23,372 nt of DNA, taken from assembly GCA_038211295.1 (NCBI GenBank), contig JBBQVS010000065.1, positions 1-23,372 on the forward strand, in the 5' to 3' direction. Below the pieces are notes generated by a model. The model had not been told where the DNA came from. It saw only the letters and a program-made list of their open reading frames with translations, and ran no database searches. Both the position numbers and the translations under genes were made by a program. Shown piece after piece: positions 7,508 to 15,172 of the stretch (position 1 is its first letter; each line of letters opens with the position of its first letter). Source of the DNA: JBBQVS01 sp038211295 (lineage in GTDB: Bacteria; Chloroflexota; Ktedonobacteria; Ktedonobacterales; Ktedonobacteraceae).

Positions 7508-7536
7508 ACTATACATGGGATTCAACAGTATGTCAA
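7508..7536 (-). promoter_or_regulatory. Near-consensus sigma-70 promoter for the nuclease gene
   Basis: On the minus strand TTGACA (7531-7536) and TATAGT (7508-7513) are 17 bases apart. The untranslated leader to the GTG at 7386 would be about 115 bases. It lies in the divergent spacer 7387-7655; no equally good plus-strand promoter for fmt was seen there. Confidence 0.7.
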
Positions 7537-7655
7537 GTAGAACGAACAAGTTGTCGAGAACCGTTCCTTATAGATAAGTAGTAGTGACATCATAAACGAG
7601 TACGAGAATGTGTTACGATGAAGAGAAACGCATACAGCGAAAGGAAGCATCGTCT

Positions 7656-8639
7656 ATGCTACGTATCGTGTACATGGGAACGCCGCAGTTCGCGGTTCCA
7701 GCACTGGAAGCACTCATAGCGGGGGCGGCACCGGGCAAAATTCTTACAGAGGGCTTAGAACTTATTACAGTCGTGACGCGGCCCGATAAACCTGCTGGTC
7801 GCGGACGTGAGATCATCTACTCGCCTGTCAAGCAAACCGCTCTGACTCATGCTATTCCCGTCTGGCAACCAGGTTCCCTCAAAAAAGCTGAGCATAGCGC
7901 GGCTCTGGCAGCGTACCACGCTGACCTATATATCGTCGCGGCGTTCGGACAAATCTTACCACAGGTCGTACTCGATCAACCGCGTTATGGCACACTAAAC
8001 ATTCATGCCTCGCTGCTCCCTCGCTATCGCGGTGCTGACCCCATTGCGGAGGCAATTGTGCAGGGTGAGTCGGAGTCGGGAGTTACCATCATGCTACTGG
8101 ACGCTGGCATCGATACGGGGCCAACACTTTTTAGTCGCTCGATGCACCTGCTGGATAACGAAACAACGCAAAGCCTCACACCAAAGCTTGCCGAATTGGG
8201 GGCGCAAGCACTACTTGAGGCGTTGCCACAGTGGATAGCGGGTACAATCGCGCCAGTTCCCCAGGACGAAACGCGTGCGACGCACACCCGCATGTTACGC
8301 AAGGAAGATGGGCGTCTGGACTGGAACAAACCGTCAAAGGTGCTGGCACGTCAGATACGTGCCTACACGCCCTGGCCCGGTGGCTACACATATTGGCGTG
8401 GGAAGGTGCTTAAAATTCTTGAGGCACACCCGCTTTCCGTCGAGATAGAGACATTGGAGCAGAAGGTATCAGTTGGCCTTGTCAGCACTAGAGAGGAAGC
8501 GGGCCATCAGGTACTCGCGGTAGTTACAGGCTCAGGCTTCTTGCTTGTCAGGCAAGTACAATTGGAGGGCAAAAAGGCGATGAGCACGGAGGACTTCTTG
8601 CGTGGCTATGATCAGATCGTGGGCGAAGTGCTGGGCTAG
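7656..8639 (+). CDS. fmt: Methionyl-tRNA formyltransferase
   Basis: 327 residues from the ATG at 7656, which has GGAAG 8 bases upstream; an ATG 48 bases earlier adds a non-family extension and was not used. The enzyme transfers a formyl group from 10-formyltetrahydrofolate to initiator Met-tRNA in the cytoplasm. Motifs: MGTPQFAVP (7-15), TRPDKPAGRG (41-50), NIHASLLPRYRG (115-126) and the LDAGIDTGP loop (148-156). The catalytic set Asn115, His117 and Asp153 has the same spacing as Asn106/His108/Asp144 of E. coli. The C-terminal OB-like domain includes YTPWPGGYT, typical of the family. def, often adjacent to fmt, is not in the window. It is followed by a very long perfect inverted repeat. Confidence 0.97.
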   Translation: MLRIVYMGTPQFAVPALEALIAGAAPGKILTEGLELITVVTRPDKPAGRGREIIYSPVKQTALTHAIPVWQPGSLKKAEHSAALAAYHADLYIVAAFGQILPQVVLDQPRYGTLNIHASLLPRYRGADPIAEAIVQGESESGVTIMLLDAGIDTGPTLFSRSMHLLDNETTQSLTPKLAELGAQALLEALPQWIAGTIAPVPQDETRATHTRMLRKEDGRLDWNKPSKVLARQIRAYTPWPGGYTYWRGKVLKILEAHPLSVEIETLEQKVSVGLVSTREEAGHQVLAVVTGSGFLLVRQVQLEGKKAMSTEDFLRGYDQIVGEVLG

Positions 8640-8670
8640 CTGTGTGAAGCAATGATGCCAATAATCACGT

Positions 8671-8736
8671 ATAGCGACAACAGCAGTCCGTCAATCCTTG
8701 CTTTGTAAAGGATTGACGGACTGCTGTTGTCGCTAT
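8671..8736. terminator. 29-bp perfect inverted repeat between fmt and a small membrane gene
   Basis: Arms 8671-8699 and 8708-8736 are exact reverse complements over 29 bp with an 8-base loop (GCTTTGTA). It lies 31 bases after the fmt stop and touches the stop codon of the convergent small gene, so it can serve both strands. There is no U-tract beyond either arm. Confidence 0.75.
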
Positions 8737-8951
8737 TAGTAGCGGGTCGCGGTTGAACGTGGGCGATTGATAACCGCGGCAAGGGCAGCGATAACGGCAA
8801 CCGCAGCGAACGCCGCCGCGTGCTTGTAGTGTGGGCCAGACGAAGGAGTCGCGAGAATATGGTTGATACTTGGAATAACATAATAGATGGCTACAAGGAG
8901 AGCAATGACAGCGACGGCGATACCTGCATAAAAAATTGTAGTTTTGTTCAT
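8736..8951 (-). CDS. Small two-helix membrane protein
   Basis: 71 residues with two hydrophobic helices (about 7-29 and 44-61) and a short basic tail (NRPRSTATRY). The ATG at 8949-8951 has AAGGAAG 9 bases upstream. It resembles the 62-residue protein encoded just upstream on the same strand in length, layout and the N-terminal K-x-x-x-x-Y-A-x-I-A pattern, so the two may be diverged paralogues. Function unknown. Such tiny proteins may be membrane-stress or regulatory subunits, but nothing here shows that. Confidence 0.7.
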   Translation of the reverse strand: MNKTTIFYAGIAVAVIALLVAIYYVIPSINHILATPSSGPHYKHAAAFAAVAVIAALAAVINRPRSTATRY

Positions 8952-9036
8952 GTGATGATACTTCCTTTTTCGTGATTGTTATAACCGAGACATAGTGTTC
9001 GGAGAAATATACAAAACGTTAGAAGTTGTTTAGGCA

Positions 9037-9079
9037 AGACCGATATACTCCATGCTAGAAGAATTGAGTATATCGGTCT
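9037..9079 (-). terminator. 14-bp inverted repeat between the two small membrane genes
   Basis: Arms AGACCGATATACTC (9037-9050) and its exact complement (9066-9079) with a 15-base loop, 33 bases after the stop of the 62-residue gene. It probably separates the two small genes into different transcripts or attenuates read-through. No U-tract. Confidence 0.55.
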
Positions 9080-9111
9080 CTTCCTGCTTTACTATTTGGA
9101 CAATAAGACCA

Positions 9112-9300
9112 CTATTTGGCGACGGCGGAAGGCTTCATGACGAACATACCAGCAACGCCAGCAACAAGTACGATCACGCCAACGGCGATTGCGGCGTATG
9201 CTTTACCATGATAGCCCATGCCAGCAAGCATGTAAACGCCAACGAGAGCAATAATGATTCCGAGAGCAATTGCCGCATAATACACGACTGGATTTTTCAC
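9112..9300 (-). CDS. Small two-helix membrane protein
   Basis: 62 residues with two hydrophobic helices (about 5-27 and 34-55) joined by a short glycine-containing loop MGYHGKAY, and a lysine-containing C-terminus. The start is GTG (9298-9300), with a purine-rich GAGGTAGGA segment directly upstream. A promoter (TTGCAA, 17 bases, TATTAT) lies about 70 bases before the start. Probably a paralogue of the 71-residue neighbour. No function recognised. Confidence 0.7.
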   Translation of the reverse strand: MKNPVVYYAAIALGIIIALVGVYMLAGMGYHGKAYAAIAVGVIVLVAGVAGMFVMKPSAVAK

Positions 9301-9369
9301 GATGTCCTACCTCTTCCTTAAAGAAAAAATATCTTATAAGTGCTTTGGCTCTTCCAAAACTCCTTCACC

Positions 9370-9398
9370 ATAATAAACGTTCAGACCTCTTTTTGCAA
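9370..9398 (-). promoter_or_regulatory. Promoter of the 62-residue membrane protein gene
   Basis: Minus strand: -35 TTGCAA (9393-9398), 17-base spacer, -10 TATTAT (9370-9375). It lies just after the end of uppP, so the small gene can be expressed independently of the murein operon. Confidence 0.55.
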
Positions 9399-9448
9399 AG
9401 CACGTAAGCAGACAATAGCACTTTTGGGTATTCAGCTCCGCTTTCCCG

Positions 9449-10447
9449 TTACGGCAAAAACGCCTGTGCGCCATGTGCTAGCGAGGGAACCGCGAAGAAG
9501 AGGCCCAATGCAATGATGCCAGCCCCCCAGCAATAGTACGCGAATGGATCGAGCCGACCAGTTTCAAAGTATTTCATCAAGAACTTTGTACTCACATAGG
9601 CAGCGACACCGGAAACTACCATGCCTGCGAGAATGAGTAAGAGCTGCGAGACGGGTTGATGAAGCAGCGTAGGCACCTCGATAAGCGCGGCGGCAAGAAT
9701 AATGGGTGTACCCAGCAAGAACGAGTAGCGTGCCGCGTCTTCGTGTGTCAGGCGCACGCCCAGACCCGCAACGATGGTCATACCGGAGCGAGAGATACCA
9801 GGGACGAGCGCGAATGCCTGCGCGGTGCCAACAATCAACGCTTCTTTCCAGGAGAGCGAGGAGAGACGACGAAAGTGTGTCTCGCGCTCTTTCGCGTTCA
9901 TGTTCGCCAGCTGCTTCTCGCTACGCCGTCGCAGTAGTTCGCCAACAAACAGGATAGAACCATTGACAACGAGAAAGGCGGCGGCTATGAGTGGAGACGC
10001 GAAGAGTTGTTCCAGGGGCTTTTGCAGGAAAACGCCGATCAGACCAGCGGGAATACAGCCAATGATAATCAGCCAGCTTACCCAGCCCTCGGTTCCCGGC
10101 TTCACCTCGCCTTCTTTGACACTAGTAATGATTGTGCGCCCCACGAGCAACCAGTCGCGCCAGAAGAAAATAATCAGGGCAATACTTGTGCCAAGATGTA
10201 ATGCCACGATCAGGGGCAGAAAACAACTCGCGCCATCGCACTGCGTCCCGCCCTGAATATCTCCCCAGCCGAATAGACCAGGGAGAATAACAGTATGTCC
10301 AAGACTGCTGATCGGAAAGAGTTCCGTCACGCCTTGTAGAAACGCTAAAAATAAAATCTGAAGCAGATTAGGCCCTGGTGTGGGTGTACTCAGCGTACCA
10401 AGTAAGCCCAAAACCTGTATATGACTTGTAAGAGAAAACGTACTCAT
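9449..10447 (-). CDS. uppP: Undecaprenyl-diphosphatase
   Basis: 332 residues of a multi-pass BacA/UppP membrane protein, which dephosphorylates undecaprenyl pyrophosphate to recycle the lipid carrier of peptidoglycan synthesis. The first motif QGVTELFPISSLGH (38-51) matches the (E/Q)GxTExLPxSSxGH signature, with Phe for Leu and Leu for the usual Ser/Thr. The second motif VPGISRSGMT near residue 220 holds the conserved arginine. About eight hydrophobic helices are visible, and the N-terminus is some 20 residues longer than usual. The ATG at 10445-10447 has AAAGGTG 8 bases upstream. It follows mltG by 14 bases, so the two are co-transcribed and both act on the cell wall. Confidence 0.95.
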   Translation of the reverse strand: MSTFSLTSHIQVLGLLGTLSTPTPGPNLLQILFLAFLQGVTELFPISSLGHTVILPGLFGWGDIQGGTQCDGASCFLPLIVALHLGTSIALIIFFWRDWLLVGRTIITSVKEGEVKPGTEGWVSWLIIIGCIPAGLIGVFLQKPLEQLFASPLIAAAFLVVNGSILFVGELLRRRSEKQLANMNAKERETHFRRLSSLSWKEALIVGTAQAFALVPGISRSGMTIVAGLGVRLTHEDAARYSFLLGTPIILAAALIEVPTLLHQPVSQLLLILAGMVVSGVAAYVSTKFLMKYFETGRLDPFAYYCWGAGIIALGLFFAVPSLAHGAQAFLP

Positions 10448-10461
10448 GAAAACTGCACCTT

Positions 10462-11559
10462 TTATCCCAGGTATTTTTGTACATCTTGCTGAAATTCAGC
10501 ATTGTTCTTCGCAAACACTGCGTGTCCATCCTTCTTACTTAAAAAGAAGTAATACTCAGTGTTTGGGGGCGCAGCCGCAGCTTGCAAACTGGCAAGCCCC
10601 GGACTACAAATAGGAGTTGGTGGAAACCCTTTGATGACGTATGTGTTCCATTGACTCTCCGCAGCGATATTTCCACCCGTATCGCCAAGCGGTGTCCAGT
10701 ATTTTGTCGGCGGTTTCTGTGTATCGCGTGCGTATTGCACTGTTGGGTCTGCCTGTAACCGTCCAACCGTTTCGTCGTTTTGCTTATAAACGCGGTTCCA
10801 GTAGACACTCGCGATACCACCACGCTCGACCACATCATTTTGTGGCCCGGCCTCGCGTTCAACGATTGAACCGAGGATCAACATTTTGTATAGTGAGAGA
10901 TTATGTTGCTTCGCTTGTGTATCGAGAGTATACTGTTTGACCGTATCAGTCATCTTTTGCAGTAGCAAGCCGACAATATCGTTGGCGTTTGCGTCGACGG
11001 GTACTTCATAGCTTGCCGGAAAGAGCAGACCTTCCATACTGCTTCCTGCTGGCACGTTTTGCAGAAGGGGATATTTGGCTGCATCTGGAAACTTGTCAAG
11101 ATGCTTCGTATACGTGAGAAAGTCGCTCGCTTTGAACTTCACAAGCCCCGCTCCCCCAAACTGGCGGGCGAGCTGCTCCAATCGCCATCCTTCAAGGATA
11201 ACAACACGAACTGCGTCGGGTTGGGCGTTCAGCAGTTGATCGATGATATCGCTGACAGTCATACTTGTGTTGAGTTTTTTGTAGATGCCCGCTTCCAGGT
11301 GTCCATCCAAACCTTTGACACGCGCCCAGATGCGGAACGCTGTCGCGTTGCGAATAAGTCCTTTATTCTGTAAATCTGTCGCGATCTGAGTTGCGTTTTC
11401 CCCTGGTGCGATCTCAAAGGAGACCGATTTGCCAGAGCCTGCCGATGTCACAGGCTGAAAAATATCAGCTGTGGTGTTCCAGGCATAATAAGTCAAGCCG
11501 AAAATGGTTAAGCCGACCAGTAGTATTGCGATGATAGCAAAACGAGGTCCTCTTCTCAT
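10462..11559 (-). CDS. mltG: Endolytic murein transglycosylase MltG (YceG-like)
   Basis: 365 residues. An N-terminal membrane anchor (about 8-27) is followed by the LysM-like subdomain (about 46-112) and the YceG catalytic domain. The catalytic glutamate is Glu234 in GSIVEREAG (230-238). LQADPTVQYA and GFPPTPICSPG are the conserved substrate-cleft segments, and EGLLFPASY (176-184) is the family's EGYLFPDTY. The enzyme cleaves nascent glycan strands at the membrane and sets glycan length. Its ATG overlaps the ruvX stop (ATGA), which shows translational coupling, and GAGGAAA lies close upstream. The order ruvX-mltG matches that seen in many bacteria. Confidence 0.95.
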   Translation of the reverse strand: MRRGPRFAIIAILLVGLTIFGLTYYAWNTTADIFQPVTSAGSGKSVSFEIAPGENATQIATDLQNKGLIRNATAFRIWARVKGLDGHLEAGIYKKLNTSMTVSDIIDQLLNAQPDAVRVVILEGWRLEQLARQFGGAGLVKFKASDFLTYTKHLDKFPDAAKYPLLQNVPAGSSMEGLLFPASYEVPVDANANDIVGLLLQKMTDTVKQYTLDTQAKQHNLSLYKMLILGSIVEREAGPQNDVVERGGIASVYWNRVYKQNDETVGRLQADPTVQYARDTQKPPTKYWTPLGDTGGNIAAESQWNTYVIKGFPPTPICSPGLASLQAAAAPPNTEYYFFLSKKDGHAVFAKNNAEFQQDVQKYLG

Positions 11560-12068
11560 GTTGTTTCCTCTGTTCTCTTGCCCGGCGCGTCCAGATATTC
11601 CTGAAGAATGACGGCTGCTGCGTATGCATCAATCTCCTGGCCTTGCTGCCTTCGCTTTGTTCGGGTCTTTGATCGAGTAGTACGTCGTTGTCGTGTGTGT
11701 CCTTCTTTCTCTCCCCACTCACTTCCCCAGGGTTGATCCCGTAATGCAAGCAAACGCCGCGCCTCCACTGTTGAGAGACGCTCATCCCAGAACGTAAGCG
11801 GGAGCATGATATGGGGCTTCAGCCGTTCCACGAACGCCTGCACCCACTCACCTTGCCCGTGTATCTGCCCGTCCATGCTGATTGGCAGTCCAACCACAAG
11901 CCCCTCGGCCTCGGTCTCCTCTATCAATCGCTGAATGGCGGCCCACGTCTGATTTTCGTCACGCGTGACATGCAATGTTGTATAAGGCGATGCAAGCAAT
12001 CCTCTCGCGTCACAGACCGCAACGCCAATGCGAGCCTCGCCAACATCAAGTGCCATCAACCGCGTCAT
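11556..12068 (-). CDS. ruvX: RuvX/YqgF-type putative pre-16S rRNA nuclease / Holliday junction resolvase
   Basis: 170 residues of an RNase H-like fold. ALDVGEARIGVAVCD (6-20) holds the first catalytic Asp (Asp8), VVGLP (58-62) is the second strand, WDERLST (93-99) the acidic third motif and DAYAAAVILQEYL the final Asp motif. Members mature 16S rRNA or resolve Holliday junctions. Unusually, the segment at about 115-146 is expanded and strongly basic (GHTRQRRTTRSKTRTKRRQQ), longer than the typical short basic loop of the family and a plausible nucleic-acid-binding tether. The ATG at 12066-12068 has only a weak upstream GAG. It overlaps mltG by 4 bases. Confidence 0.93.
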   Translation of the reverse strand: MTRLMALDVGEARIGVAVCDARGLLASPYTTLHVTRDENQTWAAIQRLIEETEAEGLVVGLPISMDGQIHGQGEWVQAFVERLKPHIMLPLTFWDERLSTVEARRLLALRDQPWGSEWGEKEGHTRQRRTTRSKTRTKRRQQGQEIDAYAAAVILQEYLDAPGKRTEETT

Positions 12069-12182
12069 AAGCTTTTGCTCAGTCCTTACTAAATAATTCT
12101 CTTTGTCTCTATACGTAGAACGCGCTATCTTGTTACTTCCTAACGAAATAGGCTATATTGGGTAGTGCAAAGCAATGAGGAT

Positions 12183-12245
12183 GGGGACATGACGAGGACA
12201 AGAGGGCATGACAGATGCAAGCCCTCTTGTCCCCGTCATGTCCCC
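12183..12245 (-). terminator. 25-bp inverted repeat after the baseplate-J-like gene
   Basis: Arms 12183-12207 and 12221-12245 pair over 25 positions with a single exception (12195/12233), which is A-C on the plus strand and U-G on the minus strand. The hairpin therefore folds completely in the minus-strand transcript of the upstream gene, 17 bases after its stop. Loop of 13 bases; no U-tract. Confidence 0.7.
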
Positions 12246-12262
12246 TTGCCCTATTATGTGTC

Positions 12263-15097
12263 TCATTTCTTCTTAGGAGGTGTTGCAGCGTCTTCCGGTA
12301 TAAGGTGAATAGTGATATGTGACGACATGTAGGTAATCCAGCCCGGCGTCCAGCCTCCAAGCTGGGGGCCTGTGCTGATGTCTACCTGTTGAATACCAGG
12401 GACACTTGAGAGGATACTCCGCGCGTCTTTGATATTCTTTCCGGTGATGATACTTTGTAGATGCTGCACATCCATTGCCTGCACAACCTTGCCCGCCGCC
12501 GTGAACGCCAGCGTAAGCGTTGTTTTGCTATCGCTTGTGGTTTTGAGTTGTTGCACCTGCACAGGATGTTTCGCATCATCGACCACCGCGTAGCCAACAA
12601 AGTTTTTCTCTTGCTTCACAGCCTTATTTAACTGAGTGATTGTTGCGTGCTGCAACACACTCGCACGCACAATCAGGATGGTCACGCTCAGGCGCAACTT
12701 CTGCGTAAATGTCCCGTCCGCCGTCGTCTGGCCCACAGTTGGCGCGTTCAACAATGTTTCAGTAGTCACCAGCGTACCAGCCTGATCGCCAGGATTGACT
12801 TTCTGTGCCAGCCATGTGTTGAATTGTCCATTCAAGGTCGAACGCAGGGCGGTCTTTGACGCGTCTATGTCTTGTTGCGCGATAGCTGGTGCGCTACCAA
12901 CACCGCCACTTGCCGTTGCCTGCTCGTTCGTCACCGCTAAATTCAGGTCCGACCCACTTATCTTGTTGTACATCACGATAGAGTTCAAACTGTCCGGCGG
13001 AATCGAGTTGATGGTCCCAGCCGATACATTGCCACTTGTACCCGCCGCCTGCGCCTTGATTGGCACCTGAATAGAGTTCCCGACGTTGCTATTGGCGATA
13101 TTCACAACCGCCTCAGCTTGCGTGGCGAAGGCCGTTCCACTATTCGTAGTAAAGATCGTTCCATTAGGGACAGTGACGAGTGCCTTTCCCTTGTTAGTGA
13201 TAGTGATGGTACCGGTGGCGGGGGCCGTCCCGACCTTCGCGCTACTGGTAGCTTTCCCCGTTCCCGTCGCCTCAAAGTCATTCGTAAGCTGATCGGCAGG
13301 TATAACGTCAGTGCTATTTCCCTGTTGACCGCTCGCGACAGCCTTGAGTGTTACCGCGTGCGCGTAGTCTTTCGCGGGCAGTTTCAAGGTAACATCAGCC
13401 ACAGGGACAAAGTAAGCAGGTATGGCGATCAATAAAATGAGGAGCAACGCCAGCAGCGCGAGAATGGCACCGGACATACGCGACGAACGCTGTGGCAATT
13501 TGCGCGTTGGAGTCGCAGCGCGTCCCGCTACTGGACGCCGTGCGCTCACATTCGCTGCCGGACGTGGCAGCACGTTAGTTTTCTCACGCAAAGGGGCAGT
13601 GCCGCGTGGCGGCAGTATCTGCTGCGACGCGCGTTTCCCCGCCGCCTTTTTTTCTATGGTTGGCGTTTCAGGCACATTAATAGCCGTCGAACTCTTTGTG
13701 ATCGGGCGTGTTCCCTTACGTGGAAGCACAGGCGATAGTTCCTGCGGCGACATGATAAGCGTTTTTCGGTCTTCAATGTCTGGTAGTTCCGCGGCGTCGT
13801 CAATCTCTAGGTTCTGACGTGGTGGCATCGGGGGCATTGGTGGGACGTTTGCGCGACCCTCGCGCCGACTGCTACGAGGGGCGTTGTTCTTGTGAACGCG
13901 CGATGGCCCCGTACTCTCTGTCTGGTCTTCGACCAATGGCTCACTCCATGAGTGATGTGGCAGGTCATCGACGATTGGCGGGATATCGAACGCGCTCACG
14001 TTCGTGCCGGGGTCTTCGCCCATGTCCTCTATCTGCATGTGCCTGAATTCACCATCTACGATACCCCCGACGCTTGCAGGCTGCACATCTTGAATGCCCA
14101 TAGAGGTACTTTGTTCCATCGTGTCGAAGTTGTTGATAAGCGCGGCCCCCCGCTGCTCTGCCAGCGCAGGATGCGGCGCGTTATCATCGATGGCTTGATA
14201 GAAGTCTGCCTCGGATGCGGCACGCTCCTCCGCCTCTGCGGAATGTTGTGGAAGCGGCGTCGTTCTATAGATGCTGCCATAGGAAGCATTGCGCGGACGT
14301 TGCTGGTGCTGTGGCTCATCTGCACGCGGTGTCAAAGGGACAGAGGAAGCGTTACGCTCATTACCTCGCACAGATTTGCGAATATCATCGGCTTTATTGT
14401 AATCAAACGTGTCGGCCCAATACGATGTCGCCTCGTCCTGTGTAAGCGGCGAAGCGTGTTGCACGGGTGCCGACGTGTCTGCGTCAAGATCATAAATCTG
14501 ACCGGGTTCCTGCTTTAGTTTTTTAAGAGACGATGACGGAGAATTCTTCCCCTGCAAGTTGCCCGTTGTTGATACACCCGTTGAACGGTCAGTAGCGCGT
14601 GCGCCACTACCAGGCTTTTCGGGCAACGCCCCATACCACTGGTTAAAGGGATCGGCGGTGCGCGGCGTATCCTGAATTGGTGGTAGCGCGGTCTCGTCCT
14701 CGTCGGGCGCGTCAGGCGGGAGTTGTACCGAAGGCTTTTTCGCGGCCTGCATCCGCGCCTGCGAGGAAGTAAGCCGACTCTTCCCCGGTGCACCTGCGCG
14801 GGTGGTGCGGGTTGGCGGGCGCGATTTATTGGTGATCGACGATGCTTGCGAATGGGCAACGCGGAACTTGCCCGCCTGCGCCAGTGAGCGAATCTGTGGG
14901 TCAGTGCTGACAACCAGGACATCTTTGCCCATTCTGCGTGCATCAGAATGGAGTACCCGCCACGCAACAAGACTCCGCAGTTGCGTCTGTTCGGGAATGA
15001 CCATAGTAACTTGTCGATTAGATGTCTTTTCCAGACGCTCACGTACACTCGTTACATCGTCTTCTGGACTAATATAGATTGGTTTTTCATCAGTCAT
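12263..15097 (-). CDS. Large single-pass membrane protein with baseplate-J-like extracellular region
   Basis: 944 residues. Residues 1-85 form a small alpha/beta domain (IYISPEDDVTSVRERL, VTMVIPEQ, DVLVVSTDPQIRSLAQ) like the N-terminal domain of membrane-anchored proteins often labelled baseplate J/gp47 in Patescibacteria and Chloroflexota. Residues 90-540 are a low-complexity cytoplasmic linker rich in Pro, Ser, Arg and Asp. One transmembrane helix (541-563) is followed by an outside region of beta-rich repeats (TITNKGKALVTVPNGTIF near 637, VPIKAQAAGTSGNVSAGTI near 680) and two globular domains. A phage tail role is unlikely, since no other tail genes are present. It follows the FtsA-like gene by 75 bases and probably works with it at the membrane. 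The start at 15095-15097 has a weak GAG. Confidence 0.75.
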   Translation of the reverse strand: MTDEKPIYISPEDDVTSVRERLEKTSNRQVTMVIPEQTQLRSLVAWRVLHSDARRMGKDVLVVSTDPQIRSLAQAGKFRVAHSQASSITNKSRPPTRTTRAGAPGKSRLTSSQARMQAAKKPSVQLPPDAPDEDETALPPIQDTPRTADPFNQWYGALPEKPGSGARATDRSTGVSTTGNLQGKNSPSSSLKKLKQEPGQIYDLDADTSAPVQHASPLTQDEATSYWADTFDYNKADDIRKSVRGNERNASSVPLTPRADEPQHQQRPRNASYGSIYRTTPLPQHSAEAEERAASEADFYQAIDDNAPHPALAEQRGAALINNFDTMEQSTSMGIQDVQPASVGGIVDGEFRHMQIEDMGEDPGTNVSAFDIPPIVDDLPHHSWSEPLVEDQTESTGPSRVHKNNAPRSSRREGRANVPPMPPMPPRQNLEIDDAAELPDIEDRKTLIMSPQELSPVLPRKGTRPITKSSTAINVPETPTIEKKAAGKRASQQILPPRGTAPLREKTNVLPRPAANVSARRPVAGRAATPTRKLPQRSSRMSGAILALLALLLILLIAIPAYFVPVADVTLKLPAKDYAHAVTLKAVASGQQGNSTDVIPADQLTNDFEATGTGKATSSAKVGTAPATGTITITNKGKALVTVPNGTIFTTNSGTAFATQAEAVVNIANSNVGNSIQVPIKAQAAGTSGNVSAGTINSIPPDSLNSIVMYNKISGSDLNLAVTNEQATASGGVGSAPAIAQQDIDASKTALRSTLNGQFNTWLAQKVNPGDQAGTLVTTETLLNAPTVGQTTADGTFTQKLRLSVTILIVRASVLQHATITQLNKAVKQEKNFVGYAVVDDAKHPVQVQQLKTTSDSKTTLTLAFTAAGKVVQAMDVQHLQSIITGKNIKDARSILSSVPGIQQVDISTGPQLGGWTPGWITYMSSHITIHLIPEDAATPPKKK

Positions 15098-15172
15098 GAG
15101 AAGCTCTTTTACCCCCTACAGCGCATGTACGTTTTAACGATAATTACATGTTCCAGAATGGGCGATTTCTTA

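Noticed and set aside
13952..14518. Long open frame on the plus strand (188 codons) opposite the large membrane protein gene
   Set aside because: It lies wholly antisense to the low-complexity linker, is rich in Arg/Cys/His as shadow frames are, and has no ribosome binding site.
12263..15097. Phage tail or contractile injection baseplate gene
   Set aside because: The baseplate-J resemblance is limited to a beta-rich outside segment of a membrane-anchored protein, and no other tail, sheath or spike genes are nearby.
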